A stretch of DNA of 64,000 bases from Bog-473 sp963791455 (GTDB taxonomy: Bacteria > Actinomycetota > Acidimicrobiia > Acidimicrobiales > RAAP-2). Positions within the stretch are counted from its first letter, which is position 1. Every line of letters begins with the position of its first letter. Under the pieces are notes generated by a model, which worked only from the letters and a program-made list of their open reading frames with translations, made no database searches and was not told the origin of the DNA. The translations under genes were made by a program, and so were the position numbers. Location of the stretch: positions 682,001-746,000 of the forward strand of contig CAWBSM010000004.1 in NCBI GenBank assembly GCA_963791455.1. Direction: 5' to 3'. Below, in pieces: positions 42,557 to 50,665 of this stretch.

Positions 42557-45107
42557 AAGCGGCGGATCCAGACGCCCGCGCGCGTTCCTCGACGTCGTCG
42601 GCGGCGCCGTCGCCGCACTTCTGGCCTTCACCGCCGTCCCGGCCGTGCTCGTCGTCGTGGTCGGCATCCCTTCGGCGGGCGGGCTCGGGCACGCGTGGCG
42701 GCCGGTGCCGCGCGACGCGCTGTGCGTCCTGGTGCTCGCCGCGTGGGTGGCCTGGGCCGCGTGCTGCGCCCAGCTGGTGAGCGCCGTGGCGGACCACGTC
42801 CGGCGCGGCAATGTCGGTGCGCCGGCCGGCACATCGGTGGTGGACCGGGTGGCGGCGCGGATCGCCGTCGGGGTGCTCGCACTCACCAGTATGGGCGCAC
42901 CCCTCGCGCTCTCGTCGGGTGCTGGAGCCAGCGCGCCGCCGACGGGCGATGTGGCAGGAGTTGTCGCGCACCACCCCGGCGCCGCGCCGGCCAGGTTGAC
43001 CTTGCCCTCCGCGCCGCCGACCTACGCCGTCCAGCCCGGGGACACGCTGTGGAGCATCGCGGACGATCGTCTGGCCGACGGGGCGGAATGGACGGCGCTC
43101 GCGGCGCTCAACCTGGGCCGGGACATGTTCGGCGGCTCGCGGCTGGTCGATCCCGATCACGTCGAGGCGGGCTGGTCCCTCCTCCTTCCCGCCGACGCAC
43201 TCGAGGCCCACGAGAAACCAGGACGCCCCCCGGCGACCGGCCCGGCGACCGGCCCGGTCCCGACCCCAACCCCGGCCGTGGCGAGCCACTTGCCCGAACT
43301 GGTTGCGCTCGGATTGGGCTCACTCGCGTGCGCCGCGCTCGCCCGGCGCGCCAGGAGGCGCCGACGGGGCAGCCGGTTCGCGGGAGACCTGGACTTCGGG
43401 GGTCCGTGGTCCGAGGCAACCCTGGATACGGCGACCCTCCTGCATCGCTTCGAAGGCGTCCCGGCCTTGGCGTCGTTCGAAGCCGCCAATTGCCTGTTGG
43501 CTCGCTCGCTGCAAGGCCGAGCCGGCCCAGCGATCCGCGCCATCTGCGTGTCCCCGTCGGGCGTCACGTTCTGGCTCGCCCCGCCCGAGGGGGAAGCGCC
43601 CGAGAGGGACGCGCCCGAGGGGTTCGCCCCCGTGAGTAACGGCGGGGCCTGGCACGTGGACCACGCCACGCTCGACGGCCAGGAGCCCTTCTTCCCCTAC
43701 TGTCCCGTTGTCCTCCCCGTCGGCGACGACGAGGCGGGCACGTGGCTGGTCCCGCTCGGTGCGGGCGACGTGCTGCCGCTCCTCGGTGCGTCGGCCGCGT
43801 CGCTGTGGCGGGCGGGGCGGGCGGCCGTGTCCGCGTGGGCCTGGGCCGACTCGATCCTGGTGACCGAGGAACCGGAGGACCCACAGTTCCTCTCCGAGGC
43901 AGCGGCGGATCCATCGGTCGCCCGGCACCTCCTCTTCTTCGGGGATCCGGCCTTACTCCCGCCGACGGCGGCACGGCGCGCCGCCGTCGTCAGCACGGTT
44001 GCCGTCCCCGCCAGCGACCTGACGATCCTGGTCGACCGTCAGGGGGCCACCCTGCACCCGATGGGTCGGGTCGTGCGTCCGCATCTCCAATCGGCCGAGA
44101 CGGCACAGCAGCTCGAGGAGCTGCTGGCGTCACCCGGTGCTCCCGATGCTCCCGACGTTCCCGGCGCTCCCGATGTTCCCGGCGCTCCCGATGTTCCCGA
44201 TGCGCAACTCGTCGGCGGAGACGCGGTGACGCCGAGCGCACCCCGACGGTCCCCCTCCGTGGTGTCTCCCGCGATCCTCTCCCCGGGACCCGTGGAGGTG
44301 CGGCTCTTGACCATGACGCCACGGTTGGACGGGCTTCGGGAGGCGTTAGCACCGAATCGGGCGCGCCGGGCGGTCGAGCTGGTCGCCTACCTGGCCCTGC
44401 ATCACCCCGACGTCATCACGAGCGACCGTCTTCGCACGCGCGTACTCGGATCCACCGACGCCGACGCTGCTTCGAAGACGCTGTTCAACACCGCCTACTC
44501 CGCCCGGCGCGCGATGGGTGTCGACGGGCGCGGCGAACTCCTCCTTCCGGCTGGCACCCGTAGTGGCCTGTACCAGGTCTCGCCGCTCGTGACGGTCGAC
44601 GTGCGCCGAGCGATCGCCCTGGCCGCGGAGGGCAAAGCGCAGGGAGAAGGGGACCTGGCCATCGCGTACCTGCGCGCCGCGCTCGACTTGGTCGAGGGCG
44701 AGCCGTTGGCCAACGCCTTGTCGGGGTACTCATGGTGGGAAACGGAGGGTCACGCCGGCCACATCGCCGCCCGGCTCGTCGACGCCGCTTGCTGCCTCGC
44801 CACACTGGCGTCCGCTGACGGTCGCTTCGATCTCGCGCGCTGGGGCCTGGAACGGGCACGCGTCATCGAGCCGTACAGCGAGACCCTCTCTCGGGCCGCC
44901 ATGCAACTGGCGGCAACCGAGGGCGATGCGGACCGACTCCGCCTCGAATGGCGCGAGTGCCAGCGACGACTCGATGCCCTCGATCCCGGCAGCTCGCCCT
45001 CCCCGCGCACCGAGTCGCTCTACGGTGAGCTCAGCCGACGCGTCCGTTTGGCGGGGCCGCGTCCCGACGCGCCGCGGCCACGCTACGCATCGGCGGCCAA
45101 CGACTGA
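42549..45107 (+). CDS. Membrane protein with LysM and BTAD (SARP-like) domains
   Basis: 852 residues. Two or three N-terminal helices (VVGGAVAALLAFTAVPAVLVVVV; VLVLAAWVAWAACCAQLV) are followed by a LysM domain (about 158-217: YAVQPGDTLWSIADDRLAD ... GWSLLLPADALE) and another helix (LPELVALGLGSLACAALA). The centre, about 280-510, is not recognised. A Pro/Ala/Asp repeat tract follows, then a winged-helix/BTAD part (about 580-830: VEVRLLTMTPRLDGL, RAVELVAYLALHHPDVITSDRLRTRVLG, AIAYLRAALDLVEGEPLANALSGYSWW). It joins cell-wall binding with the effector domain of SARP regulators in one membrane chain, an arrangement known in Actinobacteria but not explained. It is coupled to the preceding gene. Confidence 0.85.
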   Translation: MDRSGGSRRPRAFLDVVGGAVAALLAFTAVPAVLVVVVGIPSAGGLGHAWRPVPRDALCVLVLAAWVAWAACCAQLVSAVADHVRRGNVGAPAGTSVVDRVAARIAVGVLALTSMGAPLALSSGAGASAPPTGDVAGVVAHHPGAAPARLTLPSAPPTYAVQPGDTLWSIADDRLADGAEWTALAALNLGRDMFGGSRLVDPDHVEAGWSLLLPADALEAHEKPGRPPATGPATGPVPTPTPAVASHLPELVALGLGSLACAALARRARRRRRGSRFAGDLDFGGPWSEATLDTATLLHRFEGVPALASFEAANCLLARSLQGRAGPAIRAICVSPSGVTFWLAPPEGEAPERDAPEGFAPVSNGGAWHVDHATLDGQEPFFPYCPVVLPVGDDEAGTWLVPLGAGDVLPLLGASAASLWRAGRAAVSAWAWADSILVTEEPEDPQFLSEAAADPSVARHLLFFGDPALLPPTAARRAAVVSTVAVPASDLTILVDRQGATLHPMGRVVRPHLQSAETAQQLEELLASPGAPDAPDVPGAPDVPGAPDVPDAQLVGGDAVTPSAPRRSPSVVSPAILSPGPVEVRLLTMTPRLDGLREALAPNRARRAVELVAYLALHHPDVITSDRLRTRVLGSTDADAASKTLFNTAYSARRAMGVDGRGELLLPAGTRSGLYQVSPLVTVDVRRAIALAAEGKAQGEGDLAIAYLRAALDLVEGEPLANALSGYSWWETEGHAGHIAARLVDAACCLATLASADGRFDLARWGLERARVIEPYSETLSRAAMQLAATEGDADRLRLEWRECQRRLDALDPGSSPSPRTESLYGELSRRVRLAGPRPDAPRPRYASAAND
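44134..44203 (+). repeat. Short in-frame tandem repeat (18-bp units) in the LysM-BTAD gene
   Basis: Units of CCCGGCGCTCCCGATGTT recur about three to four times, with a few variants, and encode (GAPDVP)n between the central domain and the BTAD domain. The tract is a likely flexible linker and prone to length change. Confidence 0.75.
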
Positions 45108-46420
45108 ACTCCGGCCGCCGCGCCGTACGCCCGCGCGACCTCCTCGAGGCGCGCCACCCGGCTGCCCTTGACGAGGAGCGCTCCGCCGGGTCCGACCGTC
45201 CGCATGTAGGCCACGGCGTCATCGGTACCGAGCACCTGGGGCGAGCCGTAGAGAGCGGTCTCATAGCCCACGACCTCGATCCCGAGCTCCTTTGCGAGTC
45301 GCGCGACCTTGCGGTGCTCCGCCTCGGTCTCGCCGCCGAGCTCGGCCATGAGGCCGAGCAGCGCGACCTTCCTTCCAGCGCCCAACGCCGCCAGCGAGCG
45401 CAGCGCGGCCTCGGTGGACGCGGGATTGGCGTTGTAGCAGTCCACGAGAAGGACAGGGCCGCCGCCCGGGACGTGGTGCACCTCCATGCGGAGCGGGGAG
45501 CCTGTCACGGAGCCGAGGGCCGACGCCACGCCGTCGAAGGGAACCCCGCACCACAGCGCTGCGGCGGCCGCCGCGAGCGCATTGGGGACCTGCTGGACTC
45601 CGTGGAGGGCAAGACGGACCTCGCCCTCCCCCCACGGTGTCGTGAGCCGAAAACGCGGTCGCAAGTCGCCGTCGAGCGCGACCCCTTCGGCCCGCACGTC
45701 GGCACTGGCGTCAACGGCGTAGCCCACCACCGGGCACGGACTGCGCGAGGCCATGTGGGCCACCCGGGGATCGTCGAAGTTCAAGACCGCGACGCCCGAG
45801 GCGGGCAACGCCGTCACGAGCTCGCCCTTCGCCCGCGCCACGCCGTCGAGGTCGCCGAAGTACTCCACGTGGGCCATGGCGACACTGGTCACGATCCCGA
45901 CGACCGGGCGCGCCACCTCGGCCAAACGGCTGACATGCCCGATGCCACGGGCGCCCAACTCGAGGACCACCCACTGCGCATCGGCGGGTGCGTTGAGGAG
46001 CGTCAACGGCAGACCCAGCTCGTTGTTGAAAGAGCGCTCGCTGGCCGACGTCCGGAAGGACGACGCCAGGCAGCCGTACACCAGATCCTTCGTGGTCGTC
46101 TTGCCCACCGATCCGGTGATACCGACGACGGCATCGATCCGATCGCGCGCGACCCGCCCCAGGCGCATCAGTGCGTCGGCGGTGTCGGGAACCGTGATCG
46201 CCGTTGCCCCGCGTGGTTCCCGGCTGCAGAGGTAAGCGGGTGCACCGGCCTCGAGGGCATCGACAATGAACTCGTGCCCGTCGCGCGCGGACATGATCGG
46301 CACGTAGAGCTGCCCGGGCACCAAGGTCCTCGAGTCGATGCTGGCACCCTCGACGCACACGTCAGGCCCGACCAGTTCCCCACCGAGCTGGAGGGCGAGT
46401 TCAGATGTGAAGAATCGCAC
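45083..46420 (-). CDS. murF: UDP-N-acetylmuramoyl-tripeptide-D-alanyl-D-alanine ligase
   Basis: 445 residues from GTG 46420 (VRFFTSELALQLGGEL). MurF adds D-Ala-D-Ala to UDP-MurNAc-tripeptide in the cytosol. Seen: the N-terminal substrate domain (ASIDSRTLVPGQLYVPI, DGHEFIVDALEAGA), ATP P-loop GITGSVGKTTTK (100-111), SFNNELGLPLTLL, LELGARGIGHVSRL, VAMAHVEYFGDLDGVARAKGEL, and the C-terminal DCYNANPASTEAALRSLAAL and LMAELGGETEAEHRKV. It is divergent from ddl, whose product D-Ala-D-Ala is its substrate, with 33 bases between them. The 3' end overlaps the LysM-BTAD gene by 25 bases. Confidence 0.95.
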   Translation of the reverse strand: MRFFTSELALQLGGELVGPDVCVEGASIDSRTLVPGQLYVPIMSARDGHEFIVDALEAGAPAYLCSREPRGATAITVPDTADALMRLGRVARDRIDAVVGITGSVGKTTTKDLVYGCLASSFRTSASERSFNNELGLPLTLLNAPADAQWVVLELGARGIGHVSRLAEVARPVVGIVTSVAMAHVEYFGDLDGVARAKGELVTALPASGVAVLNFDDPRVAHMASRSPCPVVGYAVDASADVRAEGVALDGDLRPRFRLTTPWGEGEVRLALHGVQQVPNALAAAAAALWCGVPFDGVASALGSVTGSPLRMEVHHVPGGGPVLLVDCYNANPASTEAALRSLAALGAGRKVALLGLMAELGGETEAEHRKVARLAKELGIEVVGYETALYGSPQVLGTDDAVAYMRTVGPGGALLVKGSRVARLEEVARAYGAAAGVQSLAADA

Positions 46421-46453
46421 GCATGCCCCTTCGGCCGATTGTAGCCTCGGTCG

Positions 46454-47537
46454 ATGCCTGGTCCGGGAGTGTTGGCCGTCGTCTACGGGGGACCGTCGGC
46501 CGAGCACGAGGTCTCATGCATCTCGGCGCGCCGCATCGTGCGCACCGCGCTCGAGGCCGGGTTCGTCGTGAACCCGATCGGACTCACCCACGACAAGCAG
46601 TTCGTCGACGCCCGACAGGTCCTCGCCGACATCGAGGACGTCGACGCGCTCGGCCTCCCCCGACGATCTCGTCCGGGATCACCCGGACACCGTGCTGGGG
46701 CACCTCGTCGACGCGTTCCCACCGGGCGCGGTCGTGTTTCCCGTGCTCCACGGGCCCTTCGGCGAGGACGGCGTGATCCAGGGACACCTCGAGTCGCTGC
46801 AGGTGCCCTACGTCGGAGCCGGGGTGCTCTCCTCCGCCATCTGCATGGACAAGGGGATCGCCAAGGCCGTGTTGCACGACCGCGGGCTCCCCGTATCGGC
46901 GTGGCGGGTGGCGGCCCGCTCGGCGTGGTCGGCCGAGATGATGGAAGAGGCAGTGGCCGCGCTCGGCCTGCCCGTGTTCGTGAAACCGGCCAACCTCGGG
47001 TCGTCCATCGGCGTGGCCAAGGTTCACGACGCGCCGGGTCTGGGCGATGCGGTGCTTTCGGCCTTCGAGTTCGACGATCACGTGATCCTCGAGGAGTTCG
47101 TCCGCGGTCGCGAGCTCGAGCTCGCGCTCATGGGCAACGAAGACGTCCGCGTGTCGCTGGCCGGCGAGATCATCGCCAGCCGCGAGTTCTACGACTACGA
47201 CGACAAGTACGTGTTGGGAACCGCCGAAATCGTCGCACCCACCGACCTCACCGAGACCCAGCTGGCCCACGCCCAGCGCGTGGCGTCGGCCGCCTACCGG
47301 GCCTTACGAGTAGAAGGACTCGCCCGTGTCGACCTGTTCCTGGCCGATGACGACGAGATCGTGGTCAACGAGGTCAACACCATGCCGGGCTTCACTCCTA
47401 TCTCCATGTTCCCTCTGCTCTGGGAGGCGGAGGGCCTGCCCTTCCGGACGGTCCTCGAGGAGCTGGTCGACCTGGCCCGGGCCCGGCACGCCCGGCGGCG
47501 GATGCTCCGGACCCACCGGGTGGTCCCGGAGCCCTAG
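46454..47537 (+). pseudogene. ddl: D-alanine-D-alanine ligase, interrupted by an apparent frameshift
   Basis: The ATG frame encodes LAVVYGGPSAEHEVSCISARRI and reads to DVDALGLP; homology then continues one frame over as PDDLVRDHPDTVLGHLVDAFPP to the stop at 47537. Deleting one C of the CCCCC run (46658-46662) gives an intact protein of about 360 residues with all Ddl motifs: FPVLHGPFGEDG, CMDKGIAKAVL, FVKPANLGSSIGVAKV, EEFVRGRELELAL and VNEVNTMPGFTPISMFP. The enzyme joins two D-Ala with ATP for peptidoglycan. Since it is normally essential and beside murF, a base-calling error is more likely than true loss, unless a second ddl exists. Confidence 0.85.
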
Positions 47538-47589
47538 ACATCCCGTATGCCGCCCAACCGGGCGGCGCAGAGGCCCCGTTCCTGCCGCG

Positions 47590-48738
47590 TTAGAAGAGAT
47601 GTCCAGCCTGTGGCACGGTGGGCGCGGCCTGAGGAGATCGGGGGACGGCCCAGTGCCGCTGTCCCGGCGCGTCTTTTGACCGTCTGCGGCGGTTCCGCCC
47701 CTCGAGGACGATGCCGAAGGTCACCAACCCGAAGCCGCAGACGCTGACCAGTACGAAGAGAACCGCCTCGGCCGCGATGTCAGACTGCGCGGACAGGCTG
47801 GCGTATTCAGAATAGGCGGAGGCCAAGAATGCATTGGGGTCGGTCGTCCGCCTGTAGGCGGTCATCGACACCAAGGCGACGACCGAGTTCCGATCGAACA
47901 TGGCAAACCGAAATTCAATTGGCAAAGGGACGTTTGACGCGTGCTCGGTCCCGTCCCACAGGTAGCCGGTTGCGCCAGGTATGCCGGGCAGCTCGAAGGT
48001 CGTGTGACGGGTGAATCGGATCGAAGCATTGTTGAAGTTTGCGGTGTTACCAATTTGTGCGGCCAGATCGTGCAATTCAGTGTTCGCGGACGAGGAGTAG
48101 GTGTCCTGTTGCAGCGAGACCACTTCCTTGACCTGCTTTGCTGCGCTCCACCACACCTTCCAGTAGGCCGCTTCTGTACCCGTCTTGATGCCAAAGTTGG
48201 TCAGCACCAAGGGAGGGAGAAAGATCGTCGGCGTTGTCGGAAACGCGTCCGAGGATTTGCCGAGGCCGGTGAGCGCATAGGCGGTGGGGAGCACGTCGGT
48301 TGGCTGGGCATTGCCGTCACCGGTGGCGGTGGCGATCATCCCGGACGCCGGAGTGTCCACGACCAGTCCGGGCAGATTGTCCTGGGTGCGCGCAATGTGA
48401 CCACCCGCCCAGCCGATCACGATGAGACCCACGCCCACGGCACCGAAGATCCAGGGTTTCCGAAAAATTCCAACGCCATTGTGGCTTGGCGTCGACACCG
48501 GGTCTTCTACTGAGGTCCCTCGTTCAGGGTCACCGAGAGGCATGCTGACTTCGTGCCAACCAACCCCGGCGCTCCATCGCCTCTGACCGGACCACTCGGC
48601 GCCCGTCCAGTAGGACTGGTGGTTGGGATTGCCCCCAACCCCATACCAACCAGGAGTCCTTCCGCCGTCCGACGGAGTGACAGGTCCGTAGCCGCCGTCT
48701 GGCACGGCTACCGGGCGGCCTTCCGCCGCACCCGCCAC
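47590..48738 (-). CDS. Membrane protein with DUF2510-like N-terminus
   Basis: 382 residues. The start contains TPGWYGVGGNPNHQSYWTGAEWSGQRRW, the DUF2510 pattern (PGWY...G....YWDG..W) common in actinobacterial membrane proteins. A first helix (IFGAVGVGLIVIGWAGGHIA, about 96-115) and a second near the C-terminus (AVLFVLVSVCGFGLVTFGIVL) bracket a ~210-residue extracytoplasmic domain of unknown fold (KVWWSAAKQVKEVVSLQQDTY, FEFRF-like strands). The Arg-rich cytoplasmic tail follows. Function unknown. It is convergent with ddl. Confidence 0.75.
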   Translation of the reverse strand: MAGAAEGRPVAVPDGGYGPVTPSDGGRTPGWYGVGGNPNHQSYWTGAEWSGQRRWSAGVGWHEVSMPLGDPERGTSVEDPVSTPSHNGVGIFRKPWIFGAVGVGLIVIGWAGGHIARTQDNLPGLVVDTPASGMIATATGDGNAQPTDVLPTAYALTGLGKSSDAFPTTPTIFLPPLVLTNFGIKTGTEAAYWKVWWSAAKQVKEVVSLQQDTYSSSANTELHDLAAQIGNTANFNNASIRFTRHTTFELPGIPGATGYLWDGTEHASNVPLPIEFRFAMFDRNSVVALVSMTAYRRTTDPNAFLASAYSEYASLSAQSDIAAEAVLFVLVSVCGFGLVTFGIVLEGRNRRRRSKDAPGQRHWAVPRSPQAAPTVPQAGHLF

Positions 48739-48897
48739 CGCACCATGTCGGGAATTCTGACCCTGGCGGGCCGTGGCTCAGTAGAGCCATTGGAATCGAA
48801 CTGCACACAACTCGGGGACAACTCGGGGAGCGTGCCGCTTCGCTCCACCGGTTCGGCGGAGATCAGGGGTTGATCGTGTCGAGAGCGTCCAGGCGGA

Positions 48898-50283
48898 TCA
48901 CCGAGGCGGGCGCCGACGGGGCCGGGCGGCCCGGCGCGCGGCGTCCCGCTCCTTGATGCCGGGGAGGACCCGCAGGACGTAGAACGAGCTCAACGCCGCG
49001 GCCAAGGCGATGATCACGAGCGGAGCGGGATTGAAGCGGTTCTGCACGGACAACGACGCCGTCACCGCCAACAAGCCGAACACCGCGATGCCGAGCGGCC
49101 CGAGGACGGCCAGGCCGCGGACCCGGAAGGGGCGTGGGGTGTCGGGCTGGCGCCTGCGCAACCGCAGGGCGCAGAAGCCCGCCACGCCGTAGATCATCGC
49201 CTCGAGCGCCGCGCCCACGGCGACGAGGACCTGCCAGGCGTGGGTGACCGCGACGATCAGCGCAACCAAGGCGGAGACCGCGCCCAGCACCACGACGGGC
49301 ACCCACGGCACGGCCCGGTCGTTCAAACGCGCGAGTTGGCTGGGCAGCGATCCCTCGCGTGCGGTGCCGTAGATGAAGCGCGACGCCGTGATGAAGCCGC
49401 CGTTGAAGGTATTGAGCGCAGTTACTGCGGTGACCCCCGCCATCACCCACAACCCCGAATGCCCGATGGCCGCGATGCCGAGGTAGAGCTGAGGGTAGGC
49501 CGACGTCAGCTCGTTGTGCGTCAGGGTGTGGCTCATGGCGACGGTGGCGACCGAGCAGACCACGCAGAGGACGCCGATGGCGATCAGCATGCCGCGGTTG
49601 ATCGAAGCCGGCTTCCGCACCTCCTCGGCGCTCGTCGTCACCCACTCGAACGCGCTGTAGAGGAACACCCCGAGCGCGATCGCCTCCAAGAAGTCACCGG
49701 CGCTGTGACCGCGGAGTGGCTGGAAAGGGGTATGGAGGCCGTGACCACTGTGCACCAGAGCCAGCAGACCGATGACGAGCGTGGCCACCACCACGACGGA
49801 AGTAGCCAGGTCCTGGAGGAGGCCGGCCACGGTGATGCCACGCAGGTTGGTCACCACGGCCACGGCGAGCAGCCCGACGATCCAGATGGAGGCGACCCAT
49901 GCCGGCTCGCCGAACGCATGAGCCAGCGCACTACCGACGATGAAGGCGTCGGCGGCGATGACAAGCACGATCGTCGTCATGTAAGTGAAGGTGATGGTCA
50001 GCGCGGCGCGGTCGTCCATGGCCCGTTTCATGTAGAGGCGGATGGCGGCGGCAGTCGGGAACATCCCGTTCAGCTCGCCGAAGAAGCCGTAGGCCACCAG
50101 GGCGAGGACTCCGGCGACGATGATGGGGATGTAGGCGGAGTCGCCTCCCACATAGGCCACCAAGCCCGCGGCTGCGAGGTACTCCAGCGCGGCGAAGGCG
50201 AGCCCGGTCGACGTGGTCACGACGGTGCGCAGGCCCAGCGCACGGCGCAGCGTGGCCCGGGACGCGACGGCGCTTTCGGTCAT
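48898..50283 (-). CDS. APC-family amino acid/polyamine permease
   Basis: 461 residues from ATG 50283 (MTESAVASRATLRRALGLRTVV); further upstream sequence in frame is not homologous. About 12 membrane spans are visible, with the unwound first helix TSTGLAFAALEYLAAAGLVAYVGG, GFFGELNGMFPTAAAIRLYMKRA, FEWVTTSAEEVRKPASINRG and ITASRFIYGTAREGSLPSQLARL. These are hallmarks of amino acid-polyamine-organocation transporters. The substrate is unknown. Downstream position behind an SCP2 protein and a flavin amine oxidase suggests uptake of an amine that the oxidase uses (inference). Confidence 0.88.
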   Translation of the reverse strand: MTESAVASRATLRRALGLRTVVTTSTGLAFAALEYLAAAGLVAYVGGDSAYIPIIVAGVLALVAYGFFGELNGMFPTAAAIRLYMKRAMDDRAALTITFTYMTTIVLVIAADAFIVGSALAHAFGEPAWVASIWIVGLLAVAVVTNLRGITVAGLLQDLATSVVVVATLVIGLLALVHSGHGLHTPFQPLRGHSAGDFLEAIALGVFLYSAFEWVTTSAEEVRKPASINRGMLIAIGVLCVVCSVATVAMSHTLTHNELTSAYPQLYLGIAAIGHSGLWVMAGVTAVTALNTFNGGFITASRFIYGTAREGSLPSQLARLNDRAVPWVPVVVLGAVSALVALIVAVTHAWQVLVAVGAALEAMIYGVAGFCALRLRRRQPDTPRPFRVRGLAVLGPLGIAVFGLLAVTASLSVQNRFNPAPLVIIALAAALSSFYVLRVLPGIKERDAARRAARPRRRPPR

Positions 50284-50296
50284 GGTCGTGGGTGGT

Positions 50297-50665
50297 TCAG
50301 GTATCGAGGAAGGCCACCATGGAGATGGCGTCGATTCGCATGACATCCTGCTGGGAGCCCAACAACGTGATCTCGCCCGACATGTACTTCTCCGAGGGGT
50401 TGAGGTCTCCCCAGAACATGTCGCAGAAGTCCTCGCTGCTCCCGGTCACCACCACGTCGGGCCGACCTTCGTGGCCGACGGCGAGCTCGGAGAGTTGCTG
50501 GTCCTCCACGCGCATGGTGTAGCTCTGCGCGGTGTCGGTCGTGGTGAAGTGGATGACGCGGTCCCAGCCCTGCACCATCTTGGTCAGGCGGGGATTCGCG
50601 TTGCTGCGGGTCCGCCATTCGGCGTACGCCTCGAGCAGCTCCTCAGTCGAAGCCAACGCGCTCAC
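50297..50665 (-). CDS. SCP2 sterol-binding-like protein
   Basis: 122 residues. The SCP2 fold is indicated by LTKMVQGWDRVIHFTTTDTAQSYTMRVED, PDVVVTGSSEDFCDMFWGDLNPSEKYMSGEITLLGSQQDVMRI and the closing hydrophobic helix. The sterol-carrier-like domain binds lipids or acyl chains in a tunnel. It overlaps the end of the amine oxidase gene by about 20 bases and precedes the permease by 13 bases, so the three genes form one unit. Confidence 0.82.
   Translation of the reverse strand: MSALASTEELLEAYAEWRTRSNANPRLTKMVQGWDRVIHFTTTDTAQSYTMRVEDQQLSELAVGHEGRPDVVVTGSSEDFCDMFWGDLNPSEKYMSGEITLLGSQQDVMRIDAISMVAFLDT

Noticed and set aside
46650..46670. Programmed +1 frameshift in ddl
   Set aside because: No stop codon or known slippery arrangement at the shift site; a miscounted C run is the simpler explanation, so it is kept only as an alternative.
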